From Megaleporinus macrocephalus (lineage: Eukaryota; Chordata; Actinopteri; Characiformes; Anostomidae), in assembly GCA_021613375.1 (NCBI GenBank), contig CM038725.1, forward strand, positions 9,703,589 to 9,767,588: 64,000 nucleotides of DNA, written 5' to 3'. The translations under genes were made by a program, and so were the position numbers. A model generated the notes under the pieces. The model was not told the DNA's origin. It searched no databases and saw nothing but the letters and a program-made list of their open reading frames with translations. Shown here piece by piece: positions 43,230 to 52,055 of the stretch. Positions within the stretch are counted from its first letter, which is position 1; each line of letters starts with the position of its first letter.

Positions 43230-44640
43230 TGGGGTGGGGGGTATCCAGGACAAAATATATCAGGTTTGGAACCTCAAAGCTCAACAGAGGTGGCTTTTCA
43301 TTTTCATTCTTTTTTCATTTCAGTCTTCAGAAAATTAGTTTTGACTTTTCATGACTTGAGAGGTCTCTTTCTATTAACAGCTATTAAGTCAATAAAGATG
43401 TTTTTTCAGTGGTTCCTTAGTAATTACAATGGTTATATGTAGACCCACGAGTTCTATATAGAGCCATTTGCTATGTTCTGTTGCATGGGGTTTTGCAGAG
43501 CTTGCAGGACAAAATATATCAGGTTTGGAACATTTTTGGACCTAGAACCTCAAGAGAGATGCTTTTTTCATTTCCATTCTCTTTTTTTATTTAATCTCTC
43601 TCTTTTCTCTTAGAAAACATGTTTAGACATGTGTAGAGTTCCTACATAAAGGCAATGGTTTCATTTAAGATCTATGAGTTCTACATAGACCCATTTGCAT
43701 CCTTAATTTTTTTCCAGGTATACTCAGTGTGCAGAAAAAAAATATATCAGGTTTGGAACATTTTTAAACTTAAAACCTCAACAGAGGTGCTTTTCTTCAT
43801 TTTAATTTTTTTTTTCATTTAATTTCCAGTCTTGATTTCTCTTAGAAAATGTGTTTAGTTCCTAACCTAAAGGCAATGGTCCTATTTAGATCTATGAATT
43901 CTGCATAGATCCATTTGCATGCTTCATTTTTTTTCCAGGTATACTCTGTGTGCAGAAAAAAATATATCAGGTTTGGAACATTTTTAAATTAAGAACCTCA
44001 ACAGAGGTGCTTTTCTTCATTTTCATTCTTTTTTATTTTTTTCATTTAATTTCCAGTCTTGATTTCTCTTAGAAAATGTGTTTAGTTCCTAACCTAAAGG
44101 CAATGGTCCTATTTAGATCTATGAGTTCTGCATAGATCCATTTGCATGCTTAAATATTTCTTTTCATGTATACTCAGATTGGAGGTGTAGGGCTTTGGGG
44201 GGCAGTGCAGAGTTTGCAGAACAAAATATATCAGGTTTGGAATCTTTTTTAAACCTTAAAGCTCCACAGAGACGCCTTTTCATTTTAATTCATCTTTCGT
44301 TCATTATTCAGTTGTAATTTATCCTAGAAAACGTGTTTAGACCCAGAGTTCCTAACATAAAGGCAAATGGTTCTATTTAGATCTATAAGTTCTACATAGA
44401 CCCATTTGCATGCTTAAATGTTTTTTTCTCAGGTATACTCAGTTTGGGGGTGTAGGGCCTTGAGGGGTCAGTTTGCAGAACAAAATATAAAATATTTTTT
44501 TTTAAACCTCAAAGCTCCACAGAGACGCCTTTTCATTTTAATTCATCTGTCGTTCATTTTCAGTCTTAATTTTTCTAAGAAAATGTGTTTAGACGCAGAG
44601 TTCCTCACATAAAGGCAATGGTTCTTTGCTTTATATAAAA
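43230..44640. repeat. Tandem array, 220-263-bp unit, six copies
   Basis: 'ATATATCAGGTTTGGAA' recurs near 43255, 43514, 43742, 43962 and 44225, with a decayed sixth near 44480. Each unit also holds 'TAAAGGCAATGGT', 'AGATCTATGAGTTCT' and CATAGA-CCATTTGCAT. Indels in T-rich tracts cause the length variation. Octamer-like ATTTGCAT recurs in the units. Confidence 0.85.
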
Positions 44641-44990
44641 CTTATGGTTCTTTAGACCCGTGAGTTTTATATAAAGTAATTAGCATGCCTCAATGGTTCC
44701 TCAGGTAGACAAGGAATGTGTGGTATATGGTTCTATGCAGCACCAAAAATGGTTCTTCAATTTTTTTTTACAAGCTTTACATTGTAACAGCAAGCAAATC
44801 CTTATAGAGCAGCACATACATCACATTCTCCCACCAATCTGATGGATACCAGCATGCAAAGCAGCAGCTCAGATGGTTCCATATAGAACCCTTCACCAAG
44901 GAACCCTTGAGGAACCATCGTTTTAAGTGTGTACACACATAAAAAGATGGTTCTTCAAAGTGTCCTTCTTAAAGACCCTCGTAACACCCC
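44641..44990. repeat. 'GGTTCTT/AAGAACC' dispersed repeat
   Basis: Repeated inverted GGTTC/GAACC motifs (ATGGTTCTTCAA, TATAGAACCC, GAGGAACCAT), likely a small non-autonomous element of fish. The boundaries are unclear. Confidence 0.45.
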
Positions 44991-45059
44991 ACCCCCCTCC
45001 CCAAACCAACAGAACGTGTAGATTTTAAAGCAGTGCTCAGCCGTTCACTGTTCTTCCCC

Positions 45060-45372
45060 ACAGACTGTTTTTGGAACGTGGGGGCATGGGGGAGGGGAGA
45101 TGGGGGGCGTGGTCTCGGTGGTCTCCCAGCCCACGGCCCGCGAGTTACCCATGACAACCGCTCGAGCCCGCCGGCAACTCCCCGCCTTCGTTGGTTGGGG
45201 TTGCTATGGCGACTCCCCGCGGGACTCCACCCCGCCCCCCGCTTAGGCTCGGCAGCAGGAGCGTCCAGCTCAGCTCGGCCGGAGAGCCGCAGGGCTGCAG
45301 GGGGAGAGCCAACAGGAGCTGTCCAAGGCTACCTGATCTACAGGCCGTCACCTGGAGCTGGTGCATGTAGCT
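45060..45372. promoter_or_regulatory. CpG island with two RFX X-box-like sites
   Basis: A GC-rich island. GTTACCCATGACAAC at 45144-45158 and GTTGCTATGGCGAC at 45200-45213 resemble the X-box palindrome GTNRCC-N(0-3)-RGYAAC, with one and two mismatches. RFX factors drive many ciliary genes from such sites. No coding exon is recognised next to it. The island could belong to a gene outside the window or to a non-coding transcript. Direction is undetermined. Confidence 0.45.
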
Positions 45373-45376
45373 GGAT

Positions 45377-45379
45377 GAA

Positions 45380-45429
<50 letters not shown>
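45377..45429. repeat. (AAT)n microsatellite
   Basis: About 17 AAT units directly right of the CpG island. Confidence 0.97.
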
Positions 45430-45431
<2 letters not shown>

Positions 45432-46313
45432 CATGAATGTTTTTGGCTGTTGCCAGCTTAGCTGGACGCCCCCTCCACTCCCGCCATCCTGTTGGTGGTG
45501 AAGAAAAAAAAATATATTAGAAAATGTTTTATTCATTGACTCCCGTCTACAACTGTGGGACCCAGCAGCCGTGTGAACCTCCAAAGCCATCACCAAACTG
45601 AATTAGGCCACACGGTAAAGCACACGTAGGCCTCATTACGGTGCTACAGCCACATCCAGATAAAATTTATTATCCCCTCAGTTACTTTGCCAAACAGCTC
45701 CCCTGGCTGTCTCTGCGACACCAGGTACAAATCACTGATGTCATGAGTTGTTAAGTCTCTCATAACATCAGCCAGGGTTCCTAGTCTCTCTAGTCTCCTG
45801 CGGTCCAAATGACTCGAATCAGTAACGCTCTCAATTAAGCTCATTACTTCGTGCCACTTGTCTGCTTCCCGCGTCCGTACGCAGCACTGTCAGACTTACA
45901 AATGAAGTACGGCTCTATTAAATGCTTTATCCATATAATAGAATGAAAACACGTTCAACAAGCACATTAAAGTGAAGGAGTCATTGGAGAGCTCTCTCTC
46001 TCTCTCTCTCTCTTTAGCGGAGGCCCAGCTCTCTGCTTCAGAGTGGCTCGTTCAAAGACACTGTAGTCATATTAAGATTACACAGATGGTCTTGCCGCGG
46101 TGGCTGGAGTACGTTTAAAAAGGTTACAATCTGTCCATCCACTGAGACTAGAGAGCCCTTTTCAGCCTTGTAATTGCTACAAGCTGTGTCCCCCTGACAG
46201 TCTGGAGCGCGTACGAGACTCCTTATAAAAAAAATTACTCTTTTATGCTTAACGTCTAGATATGAAAATCAACTGATTCCAGATCAGAGGGATTTTTTGT
46301 TCTTCTTGAAGTA
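45430..46313. other. No gene recognised; TC run
   Basis: It holds a (TC)n run at about 45990-46013. The 66-codon minus-strand frame at 45644-45844 has no recognised domain. Confidence 0.4.
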
Positions 46314-46319
46314 TTTATT
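46314..46319 (-). terminator. Candidate polyadenylation signal
   Basis: AATAAA on the minus strand, about 450 bp past the stop codon of the piggyBac-derived gene. It is the first clear hexamer I noted, but not the only possible one in AT-rich DNA. Confidence 0.35.
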
Positions 46320-46765
46320 TTGGAAAAGCATAAGAACTTCTCACAGGAAAAAAAAAAACATACGCCACCGCTATTGTCATCAATGTAAGTGCCGAAAAGT
46401 TTTCTATGGTTTTTCTATTCGTCAATAAAATGCATCTCAATTCCTGATTATAAAAAGTGACACAAGGCCTTCTGTTGGCAATATGAAAGGCAATTAGACA
46501 AAACATTCTATACTAATGCAAATGTATAATTGCTGATTCCGTAACTGGTAAATTCGTGCAATACTACAACTATGACATTACAACTACAACTACTAATCAA
46601 ATCAGACTACAAGGATGGTTACAGTACTTGCAACGATTAACTTTGGATTACAAATCCTCAGTATCCAATGTGTCGCATAACCGATTGAGAACAGAAACGT
46701 AAACAGTACAAAAACAAAAACGAAAAACGGAAGGAAAAAAATAAAAAATAAAACGGAAGGAAGGC

Positions 46766-48838
46766 TTATTTATGGAATTCACTGAAGCACCCTCCCCGGC
46801 ACAGGTGTACGTTGCAGATCTTGCAGCCAAACACACTCTCGTGCCTTAAGCCTTTGTTAGTGCAGTTCCGGCAGCGGCGCGAGCGTTCTGACATGCGCTC
46901 CAGCCGGTGGCCGTACTCCAGGGGTGAGTCAGCGTGCCGTTTGCGGGCCGCCCGCTCCATGCCCCGGGCGCCCTGATAGTCCCCGATTAGCTGCTGCGCC
47001 AGGCGGACGCGGAAGTGGCGCTGTGTGAACTCCTTGCCGTTGAAACCGGCGGGCGGCACCCCGCCACGGCTCTCGCGCAGGACGATGTAGGCGTTGACGA
47101 TGCACAGGTTGACGTAGAACCACAGGAAGTAGCGCCACCACTTTTTGCACGGCCGCCCCACCTGGTAGCACTCCCTCAGCTGGTCGCACAGGTCCACGCC
47201 GCGCATGTTCTCCTGGTACAGGAGCAGCGGGAGCGGGCGAGGGATCCCGAGGGCTGACAGGCTGCCGGCGTCGCCGTCGCTCCCGTCGCCGTCGCGCTTG
47301 CTGCCAGGCCCGATGCCCACGATGCCGGGCGCCGAGTTGGACGACAAACAGCTGACTACTTTGGCGTCCCTGGTGACGGTGGCCACCAGGTTGCCGCGCT
47401 GGCACTGGTAGAACTCGCCCGGCTCCAGCTTGCCGACGTTGCGGGGCTTGAGGGCGTCGGGGTAGCCGCGGCGGTACGGGTTGGTGGGCCCGCACGCATA
47501 CAGTCCGTCCTGCAGGAGGCGCTGCAGAAGGGGCACTGAGGTGAAGAAGCTGTCCATGAAGAGGTGGTGGTGCCGACCCTCCAGACCCCTGACCAGGGAC
47601 GTGACCGTGCGGTGGCCCAGCGCGGCCGTGGCTGCGTCGTCCACCGGCTTGCCCACGTACAGCCGGGCGCGATGGCAGTAGCCCGAGCGCGAGTCGCAAA
47701 GCATCCACACCTTCAGGCCCTTCCGCAAAGGCTTGGAGGGCATGTACTGCGTTGGCGAGAAGCGGCCCTTGGTGGCAATGGCACACTCGTCGATGGTCAA
47801 GCACCGGTTGGGCAAGTAGACGTCCCACATAGTGTTCCCGACCATGTCCAGCAGGGGCCGGATTTTATACAGGCCGTCGTAACCGAGCTCACCTTTGGAC
47901 GGCTCGGAAAGGCGGTCGCATAAGTGCAGGTTTTGGTTGAGTTTCTCAAACCGCCTGGCGGTCATTGTTTTTTTAAAGCCGGCGTTTCCTATAAAAATAT
48001 CGCTGGCCCAGTACATGCCATAATCTGGAAGCTGATTGATCCCCATCAGGACGTTGAGGCCAACATATGCCCTCATCTCTCTGACGTCAGTCGGGTGCCA
48101 GTGGGGGTCTGACCTACCGCTCCTCCTTTGCCGATAGAGGGCGTAGTTATTTGTTTGTTCTACCATGTGTTCAAACAATGAATCTGGGAAGAGCAACCGG
48201 AAATAGTCTAACGTGTCAGCATCATCCCCTAGCGAGTGCTGGGGGCCACTGTCAGCGGTGAAGGGCTCGATTGATATTACCTGGTCAGGCTCCCCCCAGA
48301 AGTCTGGAGACGCGCACTCCTCGTCCAGAACGCCATAGGAGCTGAACAAGCCCGCGTGCTCCTCTTCCTCCAGATCGGAGAAATCAATGTCCGAATCGGT
48401 GGAAGCGGTGTCCGAGCAGTTATTGGAGCTCGCGTAGTAGGACTCCTCCTCGTACTCCTCGTGCTTGATCCCATTGCCCGTCACCAAAATAATGTTGCAG
48501 CCGCCTCCCGCGATGTAGCTCGCCGCGTCCGCGGTCTCTTCCTCCGCCGCCGCTGCTGCTGCAGCCGCCGCCGCTGCCGCCGCCGCCGCGCTCTTCAGCT
48601 GGGGCTCCCCCTCGTCCTCCTGCACTACTTCGTCGTCTTCGTCTTCTTCTTCTTCCTCCTCCTCCTCCTCCTCCTCCTCTTCTTCGTCCGACTCGGGCCG
48701 TCTGAAGGGGATCTCGAACCACTTCACGTCCACGGACAGGTTTAGGGGGCACTCTTCGCCGTCGGAGACCGCGCTCGCCTCGGTGTCCGCGCTAGTTTCC
48801 AAAATAGTAAAAAGCTCTCCTCTTTTCCTCGCCGCCAT
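46766..48838 (-). CDS. PiggyBac transposable element-derived protein (DDE_Tnp_1_7 family)
   Basis: An intact single-exon 690-residue protein. The N terminus (1-205) is acidic and low-complexity, with a Glu run at about 52-65 and 15 alanines at about 84-98. The piggyBac transposase fold follows from about 206 ('FRLLFPDSL') to about 590. Catalytic Asp residues are in place: D350 in TIDECAIATKGR, D429 in LFMDSFFTSVP and D549 in MRGVDLCDQ, followed by the conserved KKWWRYFLWF. The C terminus has C656-x2-C659, C672-x2-C675, C680-x3-C684 and H689, the family's zinc-binding Cys-rich domain. The start ATG (48836-48838) has a good context, with G at -3 and +4. The gene is GC-rich in AT-rich surroundings, intronless and CpG-island driven, with no terminal inverted repeats or flanking TTAA pair seen. 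That favours a domesticated gene over a live transposon. It is not PGBD5, whose triad is not conserved. The substrate is unknown. Confidence 0.93.
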   Translation of the reverse strand: MAARKRGELFTILETSADTEASAVSDGEECPLNLSVDVKWFEIPFRRPESDEEEEEEEEEEEEEEDEDDEVVQEDEGEPQLKSAAAAAAAAAAAAAAAEEETADAASYIAGGGCNIILVTGNGIKHEEYEEESYYASSNNCSDTASTDSDIDFSDLEEEEHAGLFSSYGVLDEECASPDFWGEPDQVISIEPFTADSGPQHSLGDDADTLDYFRLLFPDSLFEHMVEQTNNYALYRQRRSGRSDPHWHPTDVREMRAYVGLNVLMGINQLPDYGMYWASDIFIGNAGFKKTMTARRFEKLNQNLHLCDRLSEPSKGELGYDGLYKIRPLLDMVGNTMWDVYLPNRCLTIDECAIATKGRFSPTQYMPSKPLRKGLKVWMLCDSRSGYCHRARLYVGKPVDDAATAALGHRTVTSLVRGLEGRHHHLFMDSFFTSVPLLQRLLQDGLYACGPTNPYRRGYPDALKPRNVGKLEPGEFYQCQRGNLVATVTRDAKVVSCLSSNSAPGIVGIGPGSKRDGDGSDGDAGSLSALGIPRPLPLLLYQENMRGVDLCDQLRECYQVGRPCKKWWRYFLWFYVNLCIVNAYIVLRESRGGVPPAGFNGKEFTQRHFRVRLAQQLIGDYQGARGMERAARKRHADSPLEYGHRLERMSERSRRCRNCTNKGLRHESVFGCKICNVHLCRGGCFSEFHK

Positions 48839-49480
48839 GTCGGGGTATCGAGCGGCGCCCGCATGAGTCCTTTATTTATTTTCGCGGCGCCGAGGGTCGT
48901 CGAAACTGAGCGCGGACGCACAATCGGACGAAACGAAGCTCTCTCGTCGCCTCCGGTGCCCCAGAAAGTCATGGGTGTTTACGAACATGGTGTTTTGGAC
49001 GGCTCGTAGCTCATTGTTTCCGCTCTCGGCGTTAGCTCGCTTTGTAGCGCAGTGTGGCCGCAGACGTCAGAAGCTGCTTGCATGTCCTGCTTTGTAAGGG
49101 CGTTTTTTTTCTCTCCCTCTCTCTCTCTCTCTCTCCCTCACTCTCTCTCTCCCTCTCTCTCTCTCTCCCTCTCTCTCTCGCGACTGCAGCTGGTGGGGTT
49201 GCTGCTAGTTCGCTAGCCTGCCAGATGGCCGCTCGCTGTGCTAATGCCCGCTGGCACTGGCCGTTAGCCTATCACGGCTTCTTCGTTTTCCGTCCACACC
49301 GCTCCGAGAGAGGCGCTCACACGCGAAGTTTACCTCAGGAAACGTGAGGCTGGCGTGGACAAAGTTGTCCCGCGGCGCTAAACTTGTGACGGCTCGGCGC
49401 CCGTGACACGTTAGGGCGCCGTTTTAGCCTCGCGGCGAGGCTGACGTGGAGAAAGTGAGGCTGGGAGCCTGCACCGCTGC
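48839..49480 (-). promoter_or_regulatory. CpG-island promoter of the piggyBac-derived gene
   Basis: GC-rich and CpG-dense from the start codon to about 49480, where AT-rich sequence resumes. A TATA-like AATAAATAAA on the minus strand lies at 48871-48880, about 33-42 bp before the ATG. A GACGTC-containing CRE-like site is at 49062-49069. The start region ACATGGCGGC resembles a YY1 site. A CT-rich microsatellite sits at 49104-49180. The transcription start was not determined, and the island could be bidirectional. Confidence 0.6.
49104..49180. repeat. (CT)n microsatellite in the promoter island
   Basis: Repeated CTCTCTCTCC units within the CpG island. Confidence 0.93.
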
Positions 49481-49845
49481 CGCGAGGCATGTGGGCGAGT
49501 CACGATTTAAACAGCCGATAGAAAAGCGCCAGTTTTTTAAATTCGACAATGAAAATGTCGAGTGGGCTGACGTTGGATGAACCCTGGCCAATATCACGTC
49601 GCCTCAGCGGTATTGGGAGAAAACAGAGGCGCGGACACGAGGATACACCTGCTTTTCACTGTTATGCTCCCTCCGAGCTGCACTTTCTGTTTTGGTGCTC
49701 TGATGTTGCTCCACATGTTATGACAGCAGGAGGAGGAGGACTCTCAACATCAGCCACATGATTAGTCTGTACTGTAAACAATACATTTATGTGGAAGGAA
49801 AGTCTATTTTAGCACAAAATCAAACAGGAACATCAGAAAAAAATG

Positions 49846-49851
<6 letters not shown>
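49481..49851. other. No gene recognised
   Basis: Transition from CpG island to AT-rich DNA. A 70-codon plus frame at 49549-49761 is unrecognised. Confidence 0.4.

Positions 49852-49936
<85 letters not shown>
49852..49936. repeat. TA microsatellite, 85 bp
   Basis: Nearly pure TA run with one ACATA interruption. Confidence 0.97.
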
Positions 49937-49938
<2 letters not shown>

Positions 49939-50224
49939 CTGTGCAAAAGTTTTAATTCATGGTTTTAAAAGCCTTCTTAACAAGAAGTGTACCAATAACA
50001 ATAAGAACACCAGATACCATTACAACAGACGTAAATGTAACTACATAAATACAATACGGTATTATAAATATCTATAAATATCTATAGTCAAAGCAGGTAC
50101 TAGATGAGAACTGTAAATAATACTGTGTTATTTCCACAAAGGAAAAGGAAAATCTTGGAAAGAGTTAAATAAACACACTGACATATGTAAAACCACTCAT
50201 TACTGTATTAATACTATGTTTATG
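49936..50224. mobile_element. MITE, 'GTACTGTGCAAA' family, third copy
   Basis: It begins TTACTGTGCAAAAGTTTTAA and shares 'CAAAGCAGGTACTAGATGAG' and 'AAATAAACACACTGACATA' with the copy at 343-820 in reverse orientation. The right end is cut by the next MITE. Confidence 0.75.
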
Positions 50225-50345
50225 TATCGTCGCTGTCCAAAGAAAAACATGGATCTTCATTGAAGATGCATGAAATGCTGCAAAATCACTTGGAATAGTT
50301 AATAAATATAAACTTACATTAAAAGTAAAGAACACACATTGCTCA
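50225..50345. mobile_element. MITE, 'ATCGTCGCTGTCC' family, partial
   Basis: Left end ATCGTCGCTGTCCAAAGA and interior 'GAAATGCTGCAAAATCACTT'. The right end is lost near a TA run at about 50346. Confidence 0.65.
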
Positions 50346-52055
50346 CCTATATATATATATATATATACACAGCCTTACTCCCCCATCCAAAACCTATCCC
50401 ACTCATTTCATGCTAGGTTGGTTATTATAGCTGTATAACCGTGTATACACATACATACACATGAACAGTTTTATCAACATCATCACATCAGCCATTATTA
50501 AAAATAAAATAACAAGGTTTGCCAGGTTTGCTGGAGGAACAGGAGCACTTAAAAATTATGACCACATTATTTGAAAGTATGCCAGAAATGATCCCCTAAA
50601 TCCTAAAAAAACGTATCTGACCCACAAACTTAGAATCAAATCTTCTCTAGCTTGAGGTAAGCCATGATATGCTTGAGCCACTCGGTGTGCTTTGGTTAAT
50701 CTAACCCTTCTATCTAAGTAAAAGCGCGTGTTGTGAACGCCGGGGCATCACATTTAACTTTCGGTTACTGCGGCTGTAACTGTGGTGCCTCCATAACACC
50801 CAGTAAAGCTGCTTAGAGGTTGGGTGCTGTGGCACAGCGCGGTATCTGGAAGAGGGGTTGAAATACATCAGAATGCCACTTTAGTTGATTTATTTTTTCT
50901 TCATTCATAGTTTAGTTATCTGTTATATATTACTTTAGTAACTAATTCTTAAAGCAGTATCTTAAATAAAGGTGGTGGTACAGCTATCATGGCCCTCTGG
51001 CACAGTGCCAGCAAGTTTTTTTTTTTTCTGGCTAAAACATTTTATAGTTTCCAGAATAAAACATGTAAATCTGTTCAAGGAGATTGAAAACTAGGTCAAT
51101 ATTCGTGGTGGTCCGTCCGAGAGTGGACCAGCAGTGACAAACAGTCAGCAGGGTGACGACGTTATCAAGAGTGTGGACCAGAATGTTGGACGTCCACAGA
51201 CTGTAAAAATAAAATAAAATAAATAAAAAAGAAGAGAAAAGAAAACACCTCAGCACTTGTTGTGTTATTTCTGTTATTGTTTTTTTTTTTTTTGGGAAGA
51301 CCTGTGTGTAAATTACTTGGTGCACGTTTCTGTGCTGATGAAGAAAAAAAAAATCAAAATCAATCTGAAAGAAAAACCGAACCATGTGATCGTGCATGAA
51401 GAAATTCTGTCCAAAAATAGAAGTAGGAAAAAAAAATCCTCTCCCCAGCATTTCCAGGCCTCCTGAGCTCTCTCCTGCTGCAGCCCCCATTGAGACGCTA
51501 TTGGTGGGGTGGAGTGGATCTGACCAATAGAGGCAGAGTGAGGGAGAGCGTGTGAGAGAGTCTGGGGTGTGTGGGGGGGATGTGAAATTGAGAGAGGGAA
51601 AGAGGGAGAGCGGTAGGAGGAGGAGGAGGAGGAGGAGGGGGGCGAGGTTAATTCTCTGAGACAGTGGTGAGTTGATGGTATAGAGCCAGACAATTGAAAT
51701 GGTAATTGATCTGTTGTTGGTTCAGCCCATTCTCAGATACAGTGGCCACAAGTGTCTGGCTTTGGGTCGCTATTAAACAACATAATATACCAGTTGATAG
51801 ATTATTACATTGACAGTTGTAGGAAATCAGCTTCTGGCTCTGACTGGATCCTCTGTCCACCACACGGGTTCATGCCTTCAACAGACATGGTTCAATTACA
51901 TTGAAATGGGAGAAGGACTATTTGAGGACAGTTCGTAAAGGATAAATCATATATGTTTGGCTGAGACTACATTAAGCCATGTGATAACCTGATAGCGCCT
52001 TCCAAAGTTTCATAGAGGTGACACGAGGAGATGATAAGGGGTCCCAGCTAGAATT
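50346..52055. other. No gene recognised
   Basis: It contains poly-T and poly-A tracts and a GGA run near 51615-51640. The patch at 51470-51560 has CCAAT-type motifs (CTATTGGTGGGG, GACCAATAGAGG) in opposite senses and could be a weak promoter. The 152- and 126-codon minus-strand frames are low-complexity (Phe- or Ser-rich) and unrecognised. Confidence 0.4.

Noticed and set aside
46929..47828. 299-codon minus-strand frame inside the transposase gene
   Set aside because: It is an alternative-frame shadow in GC-rich coding sequence, Arg/Pro/Gly-rich, without domains. The 690-codon frame carries the motifs.
46314..49600. PiggyBac terminal repeats with TTAA flanks around the transposase gene
   Set aside because: Several TTAA sites exist by chance, but no matching inverted repeats were seen next to them by eye. 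A computed search is still the decisive test.
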